Both the position numbers and the translations under genes were made by a program. The notes beneath the pieces were generated by a model. The model made no database searches and was not told where the DNA came from. It worked only from the letters and a program-made list of their open reading frames with translations. DNA of 64,000 nt from Thermoflexus hugenholtzii JAD2 (lineage in GTDB: Bacteria > Chloroflexota > Anaerolineae > Thermoflexales > Thermoflexaceae), in contig NZ_FYEK01000054.1 in the NCBI RefSeq assembly GCF_900187885.1, positions 1-64,000 of the forward strand. Direction: 5' to 3'. Within the stretch, counting starts at the first letter, position 1. Every line of letters starts with the position of its first letter. This document shows positions 8,923-18,230 of the stretch, one piece after another.

Positions 8923-9453
8923 ATGGCGGAGATCCAGGAAGTCCCGACAGTTGAATACGAAGAGCGTATCGTGGATATCGCTCGGGTGGCGAAGGTCCAC
9001 AAGGGCGGTCGATCTTTCTCCTTCCGGGTGGTCGCTGTGGTCGGCGATCGCAACGGACGGGTGGGGGTAGGAATCGGCAAAGCCCGCGCTGTCCCGGAGG
9101 CCATGCGCAAGGCCACCGAGCGAGCCCGCCGCAACATGAAGAAGATCGCCTTGCTGGGGACCACGATCCCCCATCCGGTGGAGGTCAAGTTCGGGGCCAC
9201 CCGCCTGATCCTGCGACCTGCCTCGCCGGGCACCGGCGTGATCGCCGCCGGCGGGGTCCGCGCCGTCCTGGAGGCCGCCGGGATCCGGGACGTGCTGACC
9301 AAGATCCTGGGGAGCACCAATCCGGTCAATGTGGTCTACGCTGCGATGAAAGGGCTGGAGATGCTTCGCTCCCCGGAGGAGGTGGCCCAAATCCGAGGGA
9401 AGCCGGTTGAGGAAGTGATGCCACCGTGGAGCCGGAGGCGCCATGAAGGCTGA
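8923..9453 (+). CDS. rpsE: 30S ribosomal protein S5
   Basis: S5 takes part in decoding accuracy and mRNA unwinding. The 176-residue product includes [39 protein letters not shown] and [20 protein letters not shown], which form the double-stranded RNA-binding and fold-II domains. The ATG at 8923 follows a GCGAGGTGACG site. The last 11 bases overlap rpmD, so the pair is probably translationally coupled. Confidence 0.97.
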   Translation: MAEIQEVPTVEYEERIVDIARVAKVHKGGRSFSFRVVAVVGDRNGRVGVGIGKARAVPEAMRKATERARRNMKKIALLGTTIPHPVEVKFGATRLILRPASPGTGVIAAGGVRAVLEAAGIRDVLTKILGSTNPVNVVYAAMKGLEMLRSPEEVAQIRGKPVEEVMPPWSRRRHEG

Positions 9454-9652
9454 AGGGACCCGCTGTTTGCGCATCACGCTGGTGAAAAGCCCCATTGGGT
9501 ATTCCCAGCGTCAGCGCCGCACCCTGCGCACCCTGGGGTTGCGCCATCTGAACGATGTGGTGGAGTGGCCGGACACCCCGGTGGTGCGGGGGATGGTGGC
9601 CAAGGTGAGCCATCTGGTTCAGGTGGAGGAGGTGGAGCGTGAAGCTGCATGA
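9443..9652 (+). CDS. rpmD: 50S ribosomal protein L30
   Basis: L30 is a small 50S protein next to domain II of 23S rRNA. The 69-residue product contains [20 protein letters not shown] and the [22 protein letters not shown] core of the family. It overlaps both rpsE by 11 bases and rplO by 14 bases, so it is sandwiched in a tightly packed segment. Confidence 0.95.
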   Translation: MKAEGTRCLRITLVKSPIGYSQRQRRTLRTLGLRHLNDVVEWPDTPVVRGMVAKVSHLVQVEEVEREAA

Positions 9653-10097
9653 ACTGAAGCCGGCGCCGGGATCGAAGAAGGAGCGCAAGCGGGTGGGCCG
9701 CGGCCTGGGCTCGGGTCACGGCACCTACGCCGGGCGGGGTCGCAAAGGCCAGAAGTCCCGCTCCGGCGATCGCAAGATGCCGCCTTATTTTGAGGGCGGC
9801 CGCACCCCCCTCGTCCGCCGCCTGCCCAAAGCGCGGGGGGAGGGCTTCACCCTGGTGGAGAAGGTGATCTACCAGCCGGTCAATGTGGGCCAGCTGAACC
9901 GTTTCCCGCCCCATAGCGAGATCACCCCCCTCACTCTAGCCCAGGCTGGCCTGCTCCGGGATCCGGAGGAGCCGGTGGTGATCCTCGGGGATGGGGAGGT
10001 GGATCGCCCGCTGGTGGTCAAGGCCCACCGCTTCTCCGCCTCGGCGCGAGCAAAGATCGAGGCCGCCGGCGGCCAGGCAGTGGTGATCCCTCGCTAA
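9639..10097 (+). CDS. rplO: 50S ribosomal protein L15
   Basis: L15 is a late-binding 50S protein. The 152-residue product reads (M)[21 protein letters not shown], followed by the glycine-rich [20 protein letters not shown] and [14 protein letters not shown] motifs. The start is GTG inside the end of rpmD, preceded by GGAGGAGGTGGAG. secY begins 19 bases downstream, the universal order. Confidence 0.97.
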   Translation: MKLHELKPAPGSKKERKRVGRGLGSGHGTYAGRGRKGQKSRSGDRKMPPYFEGGRTPLVRRLPKARGEGFTLVEKVIYQPVNVGQLNRFPPHSEITPLTLAQAGLLRDPEEPVVILGDGEVDRPLVVKAHRFSASARAKIEAAGGQAVVIPR

Positions 10098-10116
10098 GGG
10101 AGACCGAGGAGGCCGT

Positions 10117-11421
10117 ATGCTGGACGCCCTGCGCAACGCCTGGCATCTGCCGGATCTGCGGCGGAAGATCCTCTATACGCTGCTGATCCTGGCCATCTAC
10201 CGCCTGGCCGCCCACATCCCGGTGCCTGGCGTGGATCGGGCCGCCCTGCAGCAGCTGCTTCAGGGCACCACCGCCGCCGGGCAGCTTTATATCATCCTGG
10301 ATCTGCTCTCCGGCGGGGCCATCGCGAACTTCTCCATTATGGCCATGGGCGTGTATCCCTACGTCACCGCCTCCATCATCCTGCAGCTGCTGGTGCCCGT
10401 CGTGCCCCAGCTGGAGCGGCTGGTGAAAGAGGGCGGATCCGAAGGCCGGCGCAAGCTCGAGCAATACACGTATTTCCTGACCGTCCCCCTGGCCGCTCTC
10501 TACGCCATCGGTCAGGCGAACCTGCTCAGCGCCCCCGGACGGGCGGTGCTGCCCAATTTCGGCTTCGCACCCCATCAACTGCTGCCGACCCTGACGGTGA
10601 TCCTGACGATGACGGCCGGCACCATGTTCGCCATCTGGCTGGGCCAGCTGATCACCGAACAAGGGATCGGCAATGGGCTCTCCCTGATCATTTTCGGAGG
10701 GATCGTGGCCCGAGCCCCCTATAACTTGGCCCAGATCTGGACCAGCAACGGCACCCTGGGCATCCTGGTGTTCCTGGCCCTGACCGTGATCACCGTCGCG
10801 GCCATCGTCTTCATCCAGGAAGGTCAGCGGCGGATCCCGGTTCAGTATGGACGCCGGGTGCGGGGCCACCGGATCTACGGGGGCGGCAGCACCTACATCC
10901 CCCTCCGGGTGAACATGGCGGGGATGATCCCCCTCATCCTCGCTCAGTCCGTCCTGGCTTTCCCAGCCATCATCGCCCAGTTCTTCCAGTATTCCAGCAA
11001 CGCCATCGTGGCGAGCATCGCCAACACCATCGTGAGCGTCTTCTCCGGATTCAGCGACATCTACTGGCCGATGTATTTCATCACCGTGGTGGCCTTCACC
11101 TATTTCTACACGGATGTGATGTTGCAGCAGATGAACCTGGCTGACACCCTTCAGAAGCAGGGCGGATTCATCCCGGGGATCCGGCCGGGGAAGGCCACCG
11201 AGCAGTATATCAACCGGATCTCCCGGCGGATCACCCTGGTGGGGGCGCTGTTCCTGGGGATTTTGGCCATCCTGCCCTGGCCGGTGCGGGCCGTGCTCCA
11301 GACCAATGTGCTGCTCTTCAGCAGCGCCGCTCTCCTCATCGTGGTGGGCGTGGTCCTGGACACGATGCGCCAGCTGGAGGCGCAACTGGTGATGCGTCAT
11401 TACGAGGGCTTCATTCGCTGA
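10117..11421 (+). CDS. secY: Protein translocase subunit SecY
   Basis: SecY forms the channel of the Sec translocon in the cytoplasmic membrane. The product is 434 residues with about ten hydrophobic segments. Family features visible are RLAAHIPVPGVD near the N-terminus, MGVYPYVTASIILQLL in TM2, ERLVKEGGSEGRRKLEQYT, the TEQGIGNGLSLIIFGGI motif and the cytoplasmic loop PVQYGRRVRGHRIYGGGSTYIP. The ATG follows GACCGAGGAGG. It is followed by adk and map in the classical spc order. Confidence 0.97.
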   Translation: MLDALRNAWHLPDLRRKILYTLLILAIYRLAAHIPVPGVDRAALQQLLQGTTAAGQLYIILDLLSGGAIANFSIMAMGVYPYVTASIILQLLVPVVPQLERLVKEGGSEGRRKLEQYTYFLTVPLAALYAIGQANLLSAPGRAVLPNFGFAPHQLLPTLTVILTMTAGTMFAIWLGQLITEQGIGNGLSLIIFGGIVARAPYNLAQIWTSNGTLGILVFLALTVITVAAIVFIQEGQRRIPVQYGRRVRGHRIYGGGSTYIPLRVNMAGMIPLILAQSVLAFPAIIAQFFQYSSNAIVASIANTIVSVFSGFSDIYWPMYFITVVAFTYFYTDVMLQQMNLADTLQKQGGFIPGIRPGKATEQYINRISRRITLVGALFLGILAILPWPVRAVLQTNVLLFSSAALLIVVGVVLDTMRQLEAQLVMRHYEGFIR

Positions 11422-11436
11422 GGGGGTAAGGATCCC

Positions 11437-12105
11437 ATGCCGCTCGATCTGATCCTGATGGGACCCCCGGGGGCGGGAAAGGGGACGCAGGCCAAGATCC
11501 TCAGCCAGCGCCTGGGCATCCCCCATGTGGCCAGCGGGGATCTCTTCCGGGATCACTTGCATCGTCAGACCCCTCTCGGGCAGCTGGCCCGCCAGTATAT
11601 GGATCGAGGGGAGCTGGTTCCGGATGATGTAACCATCGGCATGATCCGGGAGCGGCTGGAGCAGCCGGACTGCCGGGATGGGGTGATCCTGGACGGGTTC
11701 CCCCGCACGCCTGCCCAGGCCCAGGCGCTGGACGAGATGCTCTCCGAGATGGGGCGCTCCCTGGTTGCCGTGCTCTATATCCGGGTGCGAGAGGAACTGC
11801 TGCTCCGCCGCTTGGCCGGCCGCTGGACATGCCGGACCTGTGGGGCGGTCTATCACATTGAGTTCAATCCTCCTCGCGTCCCTGGTCGATGCGATCTGGA
11901 CGGAGGGACCCTTTACCAGCGCGAGGACGATACTGAGGAGGTCCAGCGCCGGCGGATCCAGGTCTATCAGGAGCAGACGGCGCCGCTGGTCTCGTTCTAC
12001 CGGGACCGGGGGCTCCTGGTGGAGGTCGATGGGGAGCAACCGATCCCGGAGGTAACCGCGGCCCTCCTCCAGGCGATCGAGATCCGGAGGACGGCGCATC
12101 CATGA
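11437..12105 (+). CDS. adk: Adenylate kinase, zinc-type lid
   Basis: The enzyme interconverts ATP + AMP and two ADP. The 222-residue product has the P-loop GPPGAGKGTQ at about residues 8-17, the AMP-binding GDLFRDH region, DGFPRTPAQA, and a long LID domain. The LID carries a CRTC pair and a CDLD pair, consistent with the Cys3-Asp zinc site seen in many Gram-positive and thermophilic adenylate kinases. The final ATG of the frame overlaps map. Confidence 0.97.
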   Translation: MPLDLILMGPPGAGKGTQAKILSQRLGIPHVASGDLFRDHLHRQTPLGQLARQYMDRGELVPDDVTIGMIRERLEQPDCRDGVILDGFPRTPAQAQALDEMLSEMGRSLVAVLYIRVREELLLRRLAGRWTCRTCGAVYHIEFNPPRVPGRCDLDGGTLYQREDDTEEVQRRRIQVYQEQTAPLVSFYRDRGLLVEVDGEQPIPEVTAALLQAIEIRRTAHP

Positions 12106-12938
12106 GCCCGTGGGTGGTCCCTCGAACGCATCGTCCGGCCGAAGGGATCCGGCTCAAGACGTGGCAGGAAATCCGGATGATGCGGGAGGCCGGCCGCATC
12201 GTGGCCGAGGTCCTGGAGGCCATGCGCACCCTGGTCCAGCCCGGCGTGACCACCGCGGAGCTCGATCGGTGGGCGGAGGATTATATCCGCCGGCGGGGCG
12301 GGATCCCGGCCTTCAAGGGGTATCCCAGCATGAAGGACGAAGGCGGACCGCCCTATCCGGCCACCCTCTGCACTTCCGTCAACCACGTGCTGGTGCACGG
12401 GATCCCCGGGCCCTATCGCCTCCGGGAAGGCGATATCATCAGCATCGATGTGGGGGTGAACTTCCGGGGATACTTCGCCGACGGCGCGATCACCCTCCCC
12501 GTCGGGGAGATCTCCCCGGAGGCCCGGCGCCTGATCGAGGTCACCCAGGCGGCCCTGTGGGCGGCCATCGCCCAGGCCCGGGCGGGTCGTCGCCTGGGCG
12601 ACATCCAGTGGGCCATCCAGCATACCGTGGAATCCCAGGGTTTCCAGGTGGCCCGGGAGTTCGTCAGCCACGGGGTCGGGCGGGCCCTTCACGAGGCCCC
12701 CTCTTTCGTAAACCGGGGGCGCCCCGGGCGGGGCCTTCTCCTGCGACCCGGGATGACTCTGGCCATCGAACCGATGGTGATCATGGGGGACTGGCGGACC
12801 CGCATCCTGGAGGACGGATGGACTGTGGTCACCCTGGACGGAAGCCTGACGGCTCACTTCGAGCACACGGTGGCGATCACGGAGGGGGATCCCATCATCC
12901 TCACCGCACTGGAGGATGACCCCCGGCTCGCCTCCTGA
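12102..12938 (+). CDS. map: Methionine aminopeptidase, type I
   Basis: MetAP removes the initiator methionine from new proteins using two metal ions. The 278-residue product has CTSVNHVLVHGIP with its substrate-binding His, metal ligands in ISIDVGVNF and YFADGAITL, the SHGVGRALHEAP histidine, and the glutamates in TLAIEPMV and HFEHTVAI. The ATG overlaps the adk stop by four bases. In the usual order infA and rpmJ would follow. Here only rpmJ does. Confidence 0.96.
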   Translation: MSPWVVPRTHRPAEGIRLKTWQEIRMMREAGRIVAEVLEAMRTLVQPGVTTAELDRWAEDYIRRRGGIPAFKGYPSMKDEGGPPYPATLCTSVNHVLVHGIPGPYRLREGDIISIDVGVNFRGYFADGAITLPVGEISPEARRLIEVTQAALWAAIAQARAGRRLGDIQWAIQHTVESQGFQVAREFVSHGVGRALHEAPSFVNRGRPGRGLLLRPGMTLAIEPMVIMGDWRTRILEDGWTVVTLDGSLTAHFEHTVAITEGDPIILTALEDDPRLAS

Positions 12939-13059
12939 GGCCGGTTCAGCCGCTGTCGGGCTCCGAGATCCGTCTGGAACTGGAGAAGTTCCGCATGTTC
13001 CGGTAAAATAAAAGATCGCTGCTTGCTACCGACACATTCAGGTCCTTCAGGAGGGCGCG
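12939..13059 (+). other. Spacer between map and rpmJ; infA absent
   Basis: This 121-nt gap is where infA (IF-1) usually lies, but no frame encodes an IF-1-like protein. It contains an AT-rich patch, TAAAATAAAA, near 13003-13012 that could serve as a -10 element for a transcript starting at rpmJ, without a good -35 match. An AGGAGGG ribosome binding site for rpmJ closes it. Confidence 0.4.
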
Positions 13060-13173
13060 ATGAAGGTCACACCTTCGGTGCGCCGGCGATGCCCGAAGTG
13101 CAAGATCGTGCGGCGCAAAGGAGTGGTACGGGTGATCTGCGAAAACCCTAAGCACAAGCAGCGCCAAGGGTGA
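13060..13173 (+). CDS. rpmJ: 50S ribosomal protein L36
   Basis: L36 is the smallest 50S protein and binds zinc. The 37-residue product starts [14 protein letters not shown] and ends [11 protein letters not shown], giving the C-x2-C-x12-C-x4-H ligand set of the zinc form. It has an AGGAGGGCG ribosome binding site. Position between map and rpsM matches the alpha operon. Confidence 0.96.
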   Translation: MKVTPSVRRRCPKCKIVRRKGVVRVICENPKHKQRQG

Positions 13174-13248
13174 GCCGGGATCGCCCGGCCGCTTTGGGGG
13201 AGGACTGAATCGGGATCGCCGGGACCGCGTTCAGGGAGGAGATACGCG

Positions 13249-13638
13249 ATGGCACGGATCGCAGGCGTGGAGTTGCCCCGGGATAAACGGGTGGAGATCG
13301 CCCTCACCTACATTTTCGGGATCGGCCGCTCGCTGGCCAAGCGGATCCTTCAGCAGACCGGGGTGAACCCGGATAAGCGGGTGAAGGATCTGACGGAGAG
13401 CGAGGTGAACATCCTTCGCGAGACCATCGAGCGGAACTATAAGGTGGAGGGCGATCTGCGGCGCGAGATCGCCATGAACATCAAGCGCCTGATCGACATC
13501 GGGTGCTACCGGGGGCTGCGGCACAAAATGAACCTGCCGGTGCGCGGCCAGCGGACCCGGACGAACGCCCGGACCCGGAAGGGTCCGCGGAAGACGGTGC
13601 CCGGCCGCGGTCGCAAGCGCGGCGCCAAGAAGAAGTGA
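13249..13638 (+). CDS. rpsM: 30S ribosomal protein S13
   Basis: S13 contacts the 50S subunit and P-site tRNA. The 129-residue product starts [22 protein letters not shown] and contains [12 protein letters not shown] and the C-terminal [21 protein letters not shown], ending with a lysine-rich tail. GGGAGGAGATACGCG precedes the ATG. It is followed by rpsK, rpsD and rpoA in canonical order. Confidence 0.98.
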   Translation: MARIAGVELPRDKRVEIALTYIFGIGRSLAKRILQQTGVNPDKRVKDLTESEVNILRETIERNYKVEGDLRREIAMNIKRLIDIGCYRGLRHKMNLPVRGQRTRTNARTRKGPRKTVPGRGRKRGAKKK

Positions 13639-13766
13639 GCCATCCCTTTCCCCGTCGCCGCCCAAGCCCGGGGCGATGGGGGAGATCATCCGGATGGCTG
13701 GAGTGAAGATGGCGGGGAGGCGCTTTGCCTCTCCCCGGGTGATCCATATTGCCTGAGGAGGGATCG

Positions 13767-14153
13767 ATGGCGCGAGGTTCGCGGAGCGGTCGTAAGGCCC
13801 GCCGGAACGTGACGCGGGCGCACGTTTACATCCACGCCACGTTCAACAACACCATCGTCACGGTAACGGATCCCAACGGGGATACCTTAACGTGGGCCAG
13901 CGGGGGGACCATCGGCTACAAGGGCTCCAAGAAGAGCACCCCCTATGCGGCCCGCCTGGCGGCGGAACAGGCCGCCCGCAAGGCGATGGACATGGGGGTG
14001 CGGGAGATCGACGTCTTCATCAACGGGCCGGGCCCCGGGCGGGAGGCGGCGCTGCGGGCCCTGCACGCGATGGGGTTGAAGATCCGTTCCATCACCGACG
14101 TCACACCGATCCCCCACAACGGGTGCAAGCCGCCCTCCAAGCGGCGGGTGTGA
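13767..14153 (+). CDS. rpsK: 30S ribosomal protein S11
   Basis: S11 forms part of the mRNA exit platform. The 128-residue product contains [51 protein letters not shown] and [16 protein letters not shown] at the C-terminus, all invariant features. The ATG at 13767 follows GAGGAGGGATCG. An in-frame TTG upstream is not supported. Confidence 0.98.
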   Translation: MARGSRSGRKARRNVTRAHVYIHATFNNTIVTVTDPNGDTLTWASGGTIGYKGSKKSTPYAARLAAEQAARKAMDMGVREIDVFINGPGPGREAALRALHAMGLKIRSITDVTPIPHNGCKPPSKRRV

Positions 14154-14227
14154 GGTCTTCCCCTTCAGGCCGATGGGCCGAACCGCGCGCCTTCGATCGT
14201 CTGCGCAGATCCTGTGAGGAGGAGGGA

Positions 14228-14866
14228 ATGGCACGTTACATCGGACCGGTATGCCGATTGTGCCGGCGGGAAGGCGAGAAGCTCTATCTGAAGGGAGAGC
14301 GCTGCTTCACGCCCAAGTGCGCCATTGAGCGACGGAACTATCCGCCCGGGCAGCACGGCCGGGAGCTGCAGTTCCGGCGCAGCCGCCCTTCGGATTACGG
14401 GCTGCAGCTTCGGGAGAAGCAGAAGCTGCGGCGCATCTATGGGGTGCTGGAGCGGCAGTTCCGGCGATATTTTGAGATCGCCCAGCGGGCCCGGGGGATG
14501 ACCGGCGCCCTGTTGCTGATCCTGCTGGAGCGCCGACTCGATAACGTGGTCTACCGGCTGGGGTTCGCCAGCTCCCGGGCCCAGGCCCGGCAGCTGGTCC
14601 GCCACGGCCACTTCGAGGTCAACGGACGCAAGGTGGACATCCCTTCCTACCAGGTCAAACCCGGCGATATCATCCGGGTCCGGGAGAGCAGCCGAGAGAA
14701 AGAGTATTTCAAGGCCCTCGCGGAACGGCTGGAAGGCCATCGGCCACCTCCCTGGTTGCAGCTCAACCCGCAAGATCTCTCTGGACAGGTGCTGCGCCTG
14801 CCGGTCCGGGAGGAGATCGACACGCGGGTTCAGGAGCATCTCATCGTGGAGTTCTACTCCCGTTAA
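14228..14866 (+). CDS. rpsD: 30S ribosomal protein S4, zinc-binding
   Basis: S4 nucleates 30S assembly and in many bacteria represses the alpha operon. The 212-residue product starts [21 protein letters not shown]. The CRLC pair with later cysteines near residues 26 and 31 suggests the zinc form. The S4 RNA-binding domain shows [24 protein letters not shown] and [28 protein letters not shown] precedes the ATG. Confidence 0.97.
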   Translation: MARYIGPVCRLCRREGEKLYLKGERCFTPKCAIERRNYPPGQHGRELQFRRSRPSDYGLQLREKQKLRRIYGVLERQFRRYFEIAQRARGMTGALLLILLERRLDNVVYRLGFASSRAQARQLVRHGHFEVNGRKVDIPSYQVKPGDIIRVRESSREKEYFKALAERLEGHRPPPWLQLNPQDLSGQVLRLPVREEIDTRVQEHLIVEFYSR

Positions 14867-14883
14867 ACCGGGGCGGCTGCCTG

Positions 14884-14923
14884 GCCCTTCCCTTCGCTGG
14901 GGGATGATGAGAGAGGGAAGGGC
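14884..14923 (+). promoter_or_regulatory. Hairpin between rpsD and rpoA
   Basis: A 10-bp perfect inverted repeat, GCCCTTCCCT (14884-14893) and AGGGAAGGGC (14914-14923), flanks a 20-nt loop in the 104-nt spacer before rpoA. No T-run follows, so it is not a standard terminator. It may adjust the ratio of alpha polymerase subunit to ribosomal proteins or serve as a processing site. That role is inference. Confidence 0.5.
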
Positions 14924-14970
14924 TCACAGGCGCCCCCCGTTCCGTTCCCGATTCGGAAAAGGAGGCCTTT

Positions 14971-15951
14971 GTGGCGGGTGTCACGCTGGTTCTGCCTAAA
15001 GTGGAGGCAGAGATCCTGACGCAGGCATACGGGCGCTTTGTGATCAGCCCGCTGGAGCAGGGCTATGGGGTGACCATCGGGAACGCCCTCCGGCGGGTGC
15101 TGTTGAGCTCGTTGCCGGGCGCTGCGGTGACCAGCATCCGGATCACCGATGTGCCCCATGAGTTCTCGACCATCCCGGGCGTCCGGGAGGATGTCATCCA
15201 GATCATCCTGAACATCAAGCAGCTCCGGATGAAGCTCTACGGCGACGGGCCGGCCCGCCTGCGGCTGGAGGTGGCCGGCGAGGGCGTGGTCACGGCGGCC
15301 GACATCCAGTGCCCGCCCGAGGTGGAGATCGTCAACCCCGATCTCTACCTGTTCACGGTGGACGACGAGCGGACCCGTCTGGAGATCGAGATGACGGTGG
15401 AGCGGGGGCGGGGATATTCACCGGCCGAGGAGCGCGGCCGCCTGCCCATCGGGGAGATCCCCGTGGACGCCATCTTCAGCCCCGTCCGCCGGTGCACCTT
15501 CGAGATCGACCGGGCCCGGGTGGGACAGCGGACGAACTACGATCGCTTGGTGATGGAGATCTGGACGGATGGGACGATGGGGCCAAAGGAGGCGTTGATC
15601 GAGGCCGCTCGCCTGCTGATGCAGCATTTCTCCCTGATCTCCGAGTTCGTGGCCCCGGAGGAGCAGGAAGTCGTGCCCGCTCCGGTGCGGGCGATGATCC
15701 CGCCCCAGGCTTATGAGACCTCGCTGGAAAGCCTGGAGCTGAGCGCCCGGGTGATCAACCCGTTGCGGCGGGCCGGCATCACCAACGTCGGCCAGGTCTT
15801 GGAGCTCCTGTATCGCGGGGAGGAAGCCCTGCTCTCGGTCCGCAACTTCGGCGCCAAATCCCTGGAGGAGCTGCGCGAACGGCTGATCGAGCGGGGGTTC
15901 CTGAAGCCCGAGGACCTGGCCCAGCCTGAGGAGGAGATCGAGGAGGCCTGA
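14971..15951 (+). CDS. rpoA: DNA-directed RNA polymerase subunit alpha
   Basis: Alpha dimerises to start polymerase assembly, and its C-terminal domain contacts UP elements and activators. The 326-residue product has GRFVISPLEQGYGVTIGNALRR and LLSSLPGAAVTSIRI in the N-terminal domain. The C-terminal domain carries ELSARVINPLRRAGITNVGQ and the VRNFGAKSLEELRERL helix-hairpin. The start is GTG with a strong AAAAGGAGG site. rplQ follows after two bases. Confidence 0.98.
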   Translation: MAGVTLVLPKVEAEILTQAYGRFVISPLEQGYGVTIGNALRRVLLSSLPGAAVTSIRITDVPHEFSTIPGVREDVIQIILNIKQLRMKLYGDGPARLRLEVAGEGVVTAADIQCPPEVEIVNPDLYLFTVDDERTRLEIEMTVERGRGYSPAEERGRLPIGEIPVDAIFSPVRRCTFEIDRARVGQRTNYDRLVMEIWTDGTMGPKEALIEAARLLMQHFSLISEFVAPEEQEVVPAPVRAMIPPQAYETSLESLELSARVINPLRRAGITNVGQVLELLYRGEEALLSVRNFGAKSLEELRERLIERGFLKPEDLAQPEEEIEEA

Positions 15952-15953
15952 GC

Positions 15954-16328
15954 ATGCGCCATCGAGTTGCCGGGAAGACGTTAAGCCGGGACAAGGATCA
16001 TCGCGAAGCCTTGGCCCGTAACCTAGCCACGCAGCTCTTCCTGCACGGGGCGATCGAGACCACGGAGGCCAAGGCGGAGTTCGTGCAGGCCTACGCGGAG
16101 AAGCTGATCACGCTGGCCAAGAAAGCCCTGGAGGATCCCTCCCGGCAGGTGGCTGCGCGTCGGCTGGCAGCGGCCCGGCTTTACGGCCGGGAAGTGGTGA
16201 AGAAGCTCTTCGATGAGATCGCGCCCCGTTACCGGGATCGGAACGGGGGCTACACCCGGATTTACAAACTGGGATTCCGCCGGGGGGACGCCGCGCCGAT
16301 GGCGCGCCTGGAGCTGGTCCAGGATTAA
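15954..16328 (+). CDS. rplQ: 50S ribosomal protein L17
   Basis: L17 lies at the tunnel exit of the 50S subunit. The 124-residue product starts MRHRVAGKTLSRDKDHREALARNL and includes TTEAKAEFVQAYAEKLITLAK and the C-terminal GGYTRIYKLGFRRGDAAPMARLEL signature. It is nearly contiguous with rpoA. Confidence 0.97.
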   Translation: MRHRVAGKTLSRDKDHREALARNLATQLFLHGAIETTEAKAEFVQAYAEKLITLAKKALEDPSRQVAARRLAAARLYGREVVKKLFDEIAPRYRDRNGGYTRIYKLGFRRGDAAPMARLELVQD

Positions 16329-16364
16329 GCCGGCGGCCCGTGCAGGCCGGGCGGGCAGGAGCGG

Positions 16365-17192
16365 ATGCGGGTCTGGGCGGCCATCGCATACGTCGGCACG
16401 GCCTATCGAGGGTTCCAGCGGCTGGCCCCTTCTCATGAGCCGACCGTCCAGGGGACTCTGGAGGCCGCCCTCGCCCGCTTGACCGGAGTCCCGGTCCGGG
16501 TGCGGGGGGCAGGCCGCACCGACGCCGGCGTACATGCTCTGGGCCAGGTGGTCGCCTTCGACGTGACCTGGCGCCATTCCCTGGTGGATCTCCAGCGAGC
16601 TCTGAACGCCGTCCTGCCGGCGGACATCGTGGTCTGGGCTCTGGGGGAGGCGCCGCCGGACTTCCATCCCCGCCGGGAGGCGCGGTCGCGGGCCTACCGT
16701 TATGTGATCTACACCGGGCCCTGGCGGGATCCCTTCGGGCGATACCTGGCGTGGCATGTGCCGCGCCCGCTCCGCCTGGAGGCGATGCAGCAGGCGGCCG
16801 CCGCCTGGGTGGGCCGCCACGATTTCGGCGCCTTCGGCCGCCCCCCTCGTGGCCAGAACACGGTGCGGGAGGTCCGCCGAGCGCAGGTGGAGGCCAACGG
16901 GAACTGGGTGTTCTTCGAGATCGAGGCAGACGCTTTCCTCTATCATATGGTTCGGATCATGGCTGCTGTGCTGGTGGCGGTGGGGCGAGGCGATCGCCCT
17001 CCGGAGGCGGCATGGTTCTACCTGGAGCACCCGGAGGCCTACCCGGCGGACGCCCCCGCCCCTGCCCACGGCTTGTATTTCGTCGGGGCACGCTACGATC
17101 GGATCGCTATCCCGCCGGCGCCGGACTTCCTGCCCCACTGGATGGAGGGTGGGAGGCCCCGATCGGGCGGACATGAAGATCCGGAAACCTGA
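16365..17192 (+). CDS. truA: tRNA pseudouridine(38-40) synthase TruA
   Basis: TruA converts uridines 38-40 of the tRNA anticodon arm to pseudouridine. The 275-residue product carries the catalytic aspartate in [15 protein letters not shown] (about residues 50-60), the YRYVIYTGP strand, the [10 protein letters not shown] segment and the [11 protein letters not shown] motif near the C-terminus. truA between rplQ and rplM is a common gene order, consistent with co-expression with ribosomal proteins. Confidence 0.95.
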   Translation: MRVWAAIAYVGTAYRGFQRLAPSHEPTVQGTLEAALARLTGVPVRVRGAGRTDAGVHALGQVVAFDVTWRHSLVDLQRALNAVLPADIVVWALGEAPPDFHPRREARSRAYRYVIYTGPWRDPFGRYLAWHVPRPLRLEAMQQAAAAWVGRHDFGAFGRPPRGQNTVREVRRAQVEANGNWVFFEIEADAFLYHMVRIMAAVLVAVGRGDRPPEAAWFYLEHPEAYPADAPAPAHGLYFVGARYDRIAIPPAPDFLPHWMEGGRPRSGGHEDPET

Positions 17193-17215
17193 CCCGATAC
17201 GGTGGAGGGAGGACC

Positions 17216-17644
17216 GTGAAAACCTATGTGACCAAACCCGCGGACATCCGAGCCGAGTGGTGGGTCGTCGACGCCACCGGCCAGAACCTGGGGCGGCTGG
17301 CCAGCCGGATCGCTCAGATCCTGCGTGGCAAGCACAAGCCGTATTTCGACCCCTCCCAGGATTGCGGGGATTATGTGATCGTCATCAACGCGGAGAAGGT
17401 GGCCGTTCACCCGCGGCACCTCGATCAGAAGATCTACTACCGCCACAGCGGGTATCCCGGCGGCTTGAAGGAGATCCCGCTGCGCCGGATGCTGCAGACG
17501 CATCCAGAGCGGGTAATCCAGAAGGCCGTCTGGGGGATGCTGCCCAAGAACCGGCTGGGACGGCGCATGCTCAAGAAGTTAAAGGTTTATGCCGGGCCGG
17601 AGCATCCGCACCAGGCCCAGCAGCCCAAGCCGCTTCCGCTGTGA
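17216..17644 (+). CDS. rplM: 50S ribosomal protein L13
   Basis: L13 is an early 50S assembly protein. The 142-residue product contains [47 protein letters not shown] and [19 protein letters not shown]. The start is GTG with a GGTGGAGGGAGGAC site. It is followed by rpsI, its usual partner. Confidence 0.97.
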   Translation: MKTYVTKPADIRAEWWVVDATGQNLGRLASRIAQILRGKHKPYFDPSQDCGDYVIVINAEKVAVHPRHLDQKIYYRHSGYPGGLKEIPLRRMLQTHPERVIQKAVWGMLPKNRLGRRMLKKLKVYAGPEHPHQAQQPKPLPL

Positions 17645-17709
17645 GCCGATCCGGACAGGGGGGCGCGTAGCCCCCTTTCCCCTGAACTCCATGGAGGAAA
17701 GGAGCCGGG

Positions 17710-18144
17710 ATGGCTGTGGCGATGGAAGGGATCACCTTTGAGGCCTTCAAAGGCCGACCGTATGTCGAAGGCGTGGGCCGGCGCAAGCGGGCCGTGGCCC
17801 GAGTCCGGCTGTATACGGGCGGGACCGGCGTCTTCATCGTCAACAACAAGCCGGTCCAGGACTACTTTGTGCGCCCTCAGGATCTCCACCATCTGTTCGA
17901 GCCGTTGCGTCTGGTCGGGTTGGAGGGGAAGCTGGACGTGACGGTGAAGGTGGAGGGAGGTGGCCTCACCGGGCAGGCCGGGGCGGTCCGTTTGGGATTG
18001 GCCCGCGCGCTGCTCGCCATCGATCCGAGCCTGCGGCCGTTGCTCAAGCAACATGGCATGCTGACCCGCGATCCGCGGGAGAAAGAGCGCAAGAAGCCGG
18101 GCCTCAAGCGGGCGCGCAAGGCCCCGCAGTCGCCCAAGCGCTGA
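17710..18144 (+). CDS. rpsI: 30S ribosomal protein S9
   Basis: S9 reaches the P-site with its C-terminal tail. The 144-residue product has YVEGVGRRKRAVARVRLYTG, VEGGGLTGQAGAVRLGLARAL and the basic tail DPREKERKKPGLKRARKAPQ. Unlike the canonical KKYGLKKAR...YSKR, this tail ends PQSPKR. The first 15 or so residues form a short extension. GGAGGAAAGGAG precedes the ATG. It ends the ribosomal block. Confidence 0.97.
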   Translation: MAVAMEGITFEAFKGRPYVEGVGRRKRAVARVRLYTGGTGVFIVNNKPVQDYFVRPQDLHHLFEPLRLVGLEGKLDVTVKVEGGGLTGQAGAVRLGLARALLAIDPSLRPLLKQHGMLTRDPREKERKKPGLKRARKAPQSPKR

Positions 18145-18177
18145 AGCGCGATGGCGGATCCGAATGGTGAAGCTCCG

Positions 18178-18214
18178 GGGGCGGGCAGGAGCGCCATGTC
18201 CTCCTGCCCGCCCC
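18178..18214. terminator. Bidirectional terminator between rpsI and the amidohydrolase gene
   Basis: A perfect 14-bp inverted repeat, GGGGCGGGCAGGAG and CTCCTGCCCGCCCC, with a 9-nt loop sits between two convergent genes. TTCTCTATTT follows on the + strand. It probably ends transcription from both sides, although the T-run is weak. Confidence 0.75.
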
Positions 18215-18230
18215 TTCTCTATTTGCGCGA

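Noticed and set aside
10018-12099. Very long open frame on the - strand opposite secY and adk
   Set aside because: It runs across two well-established genes, has the composition of an antisense shadow in GC-rich DNA and shows no recognisable domain.
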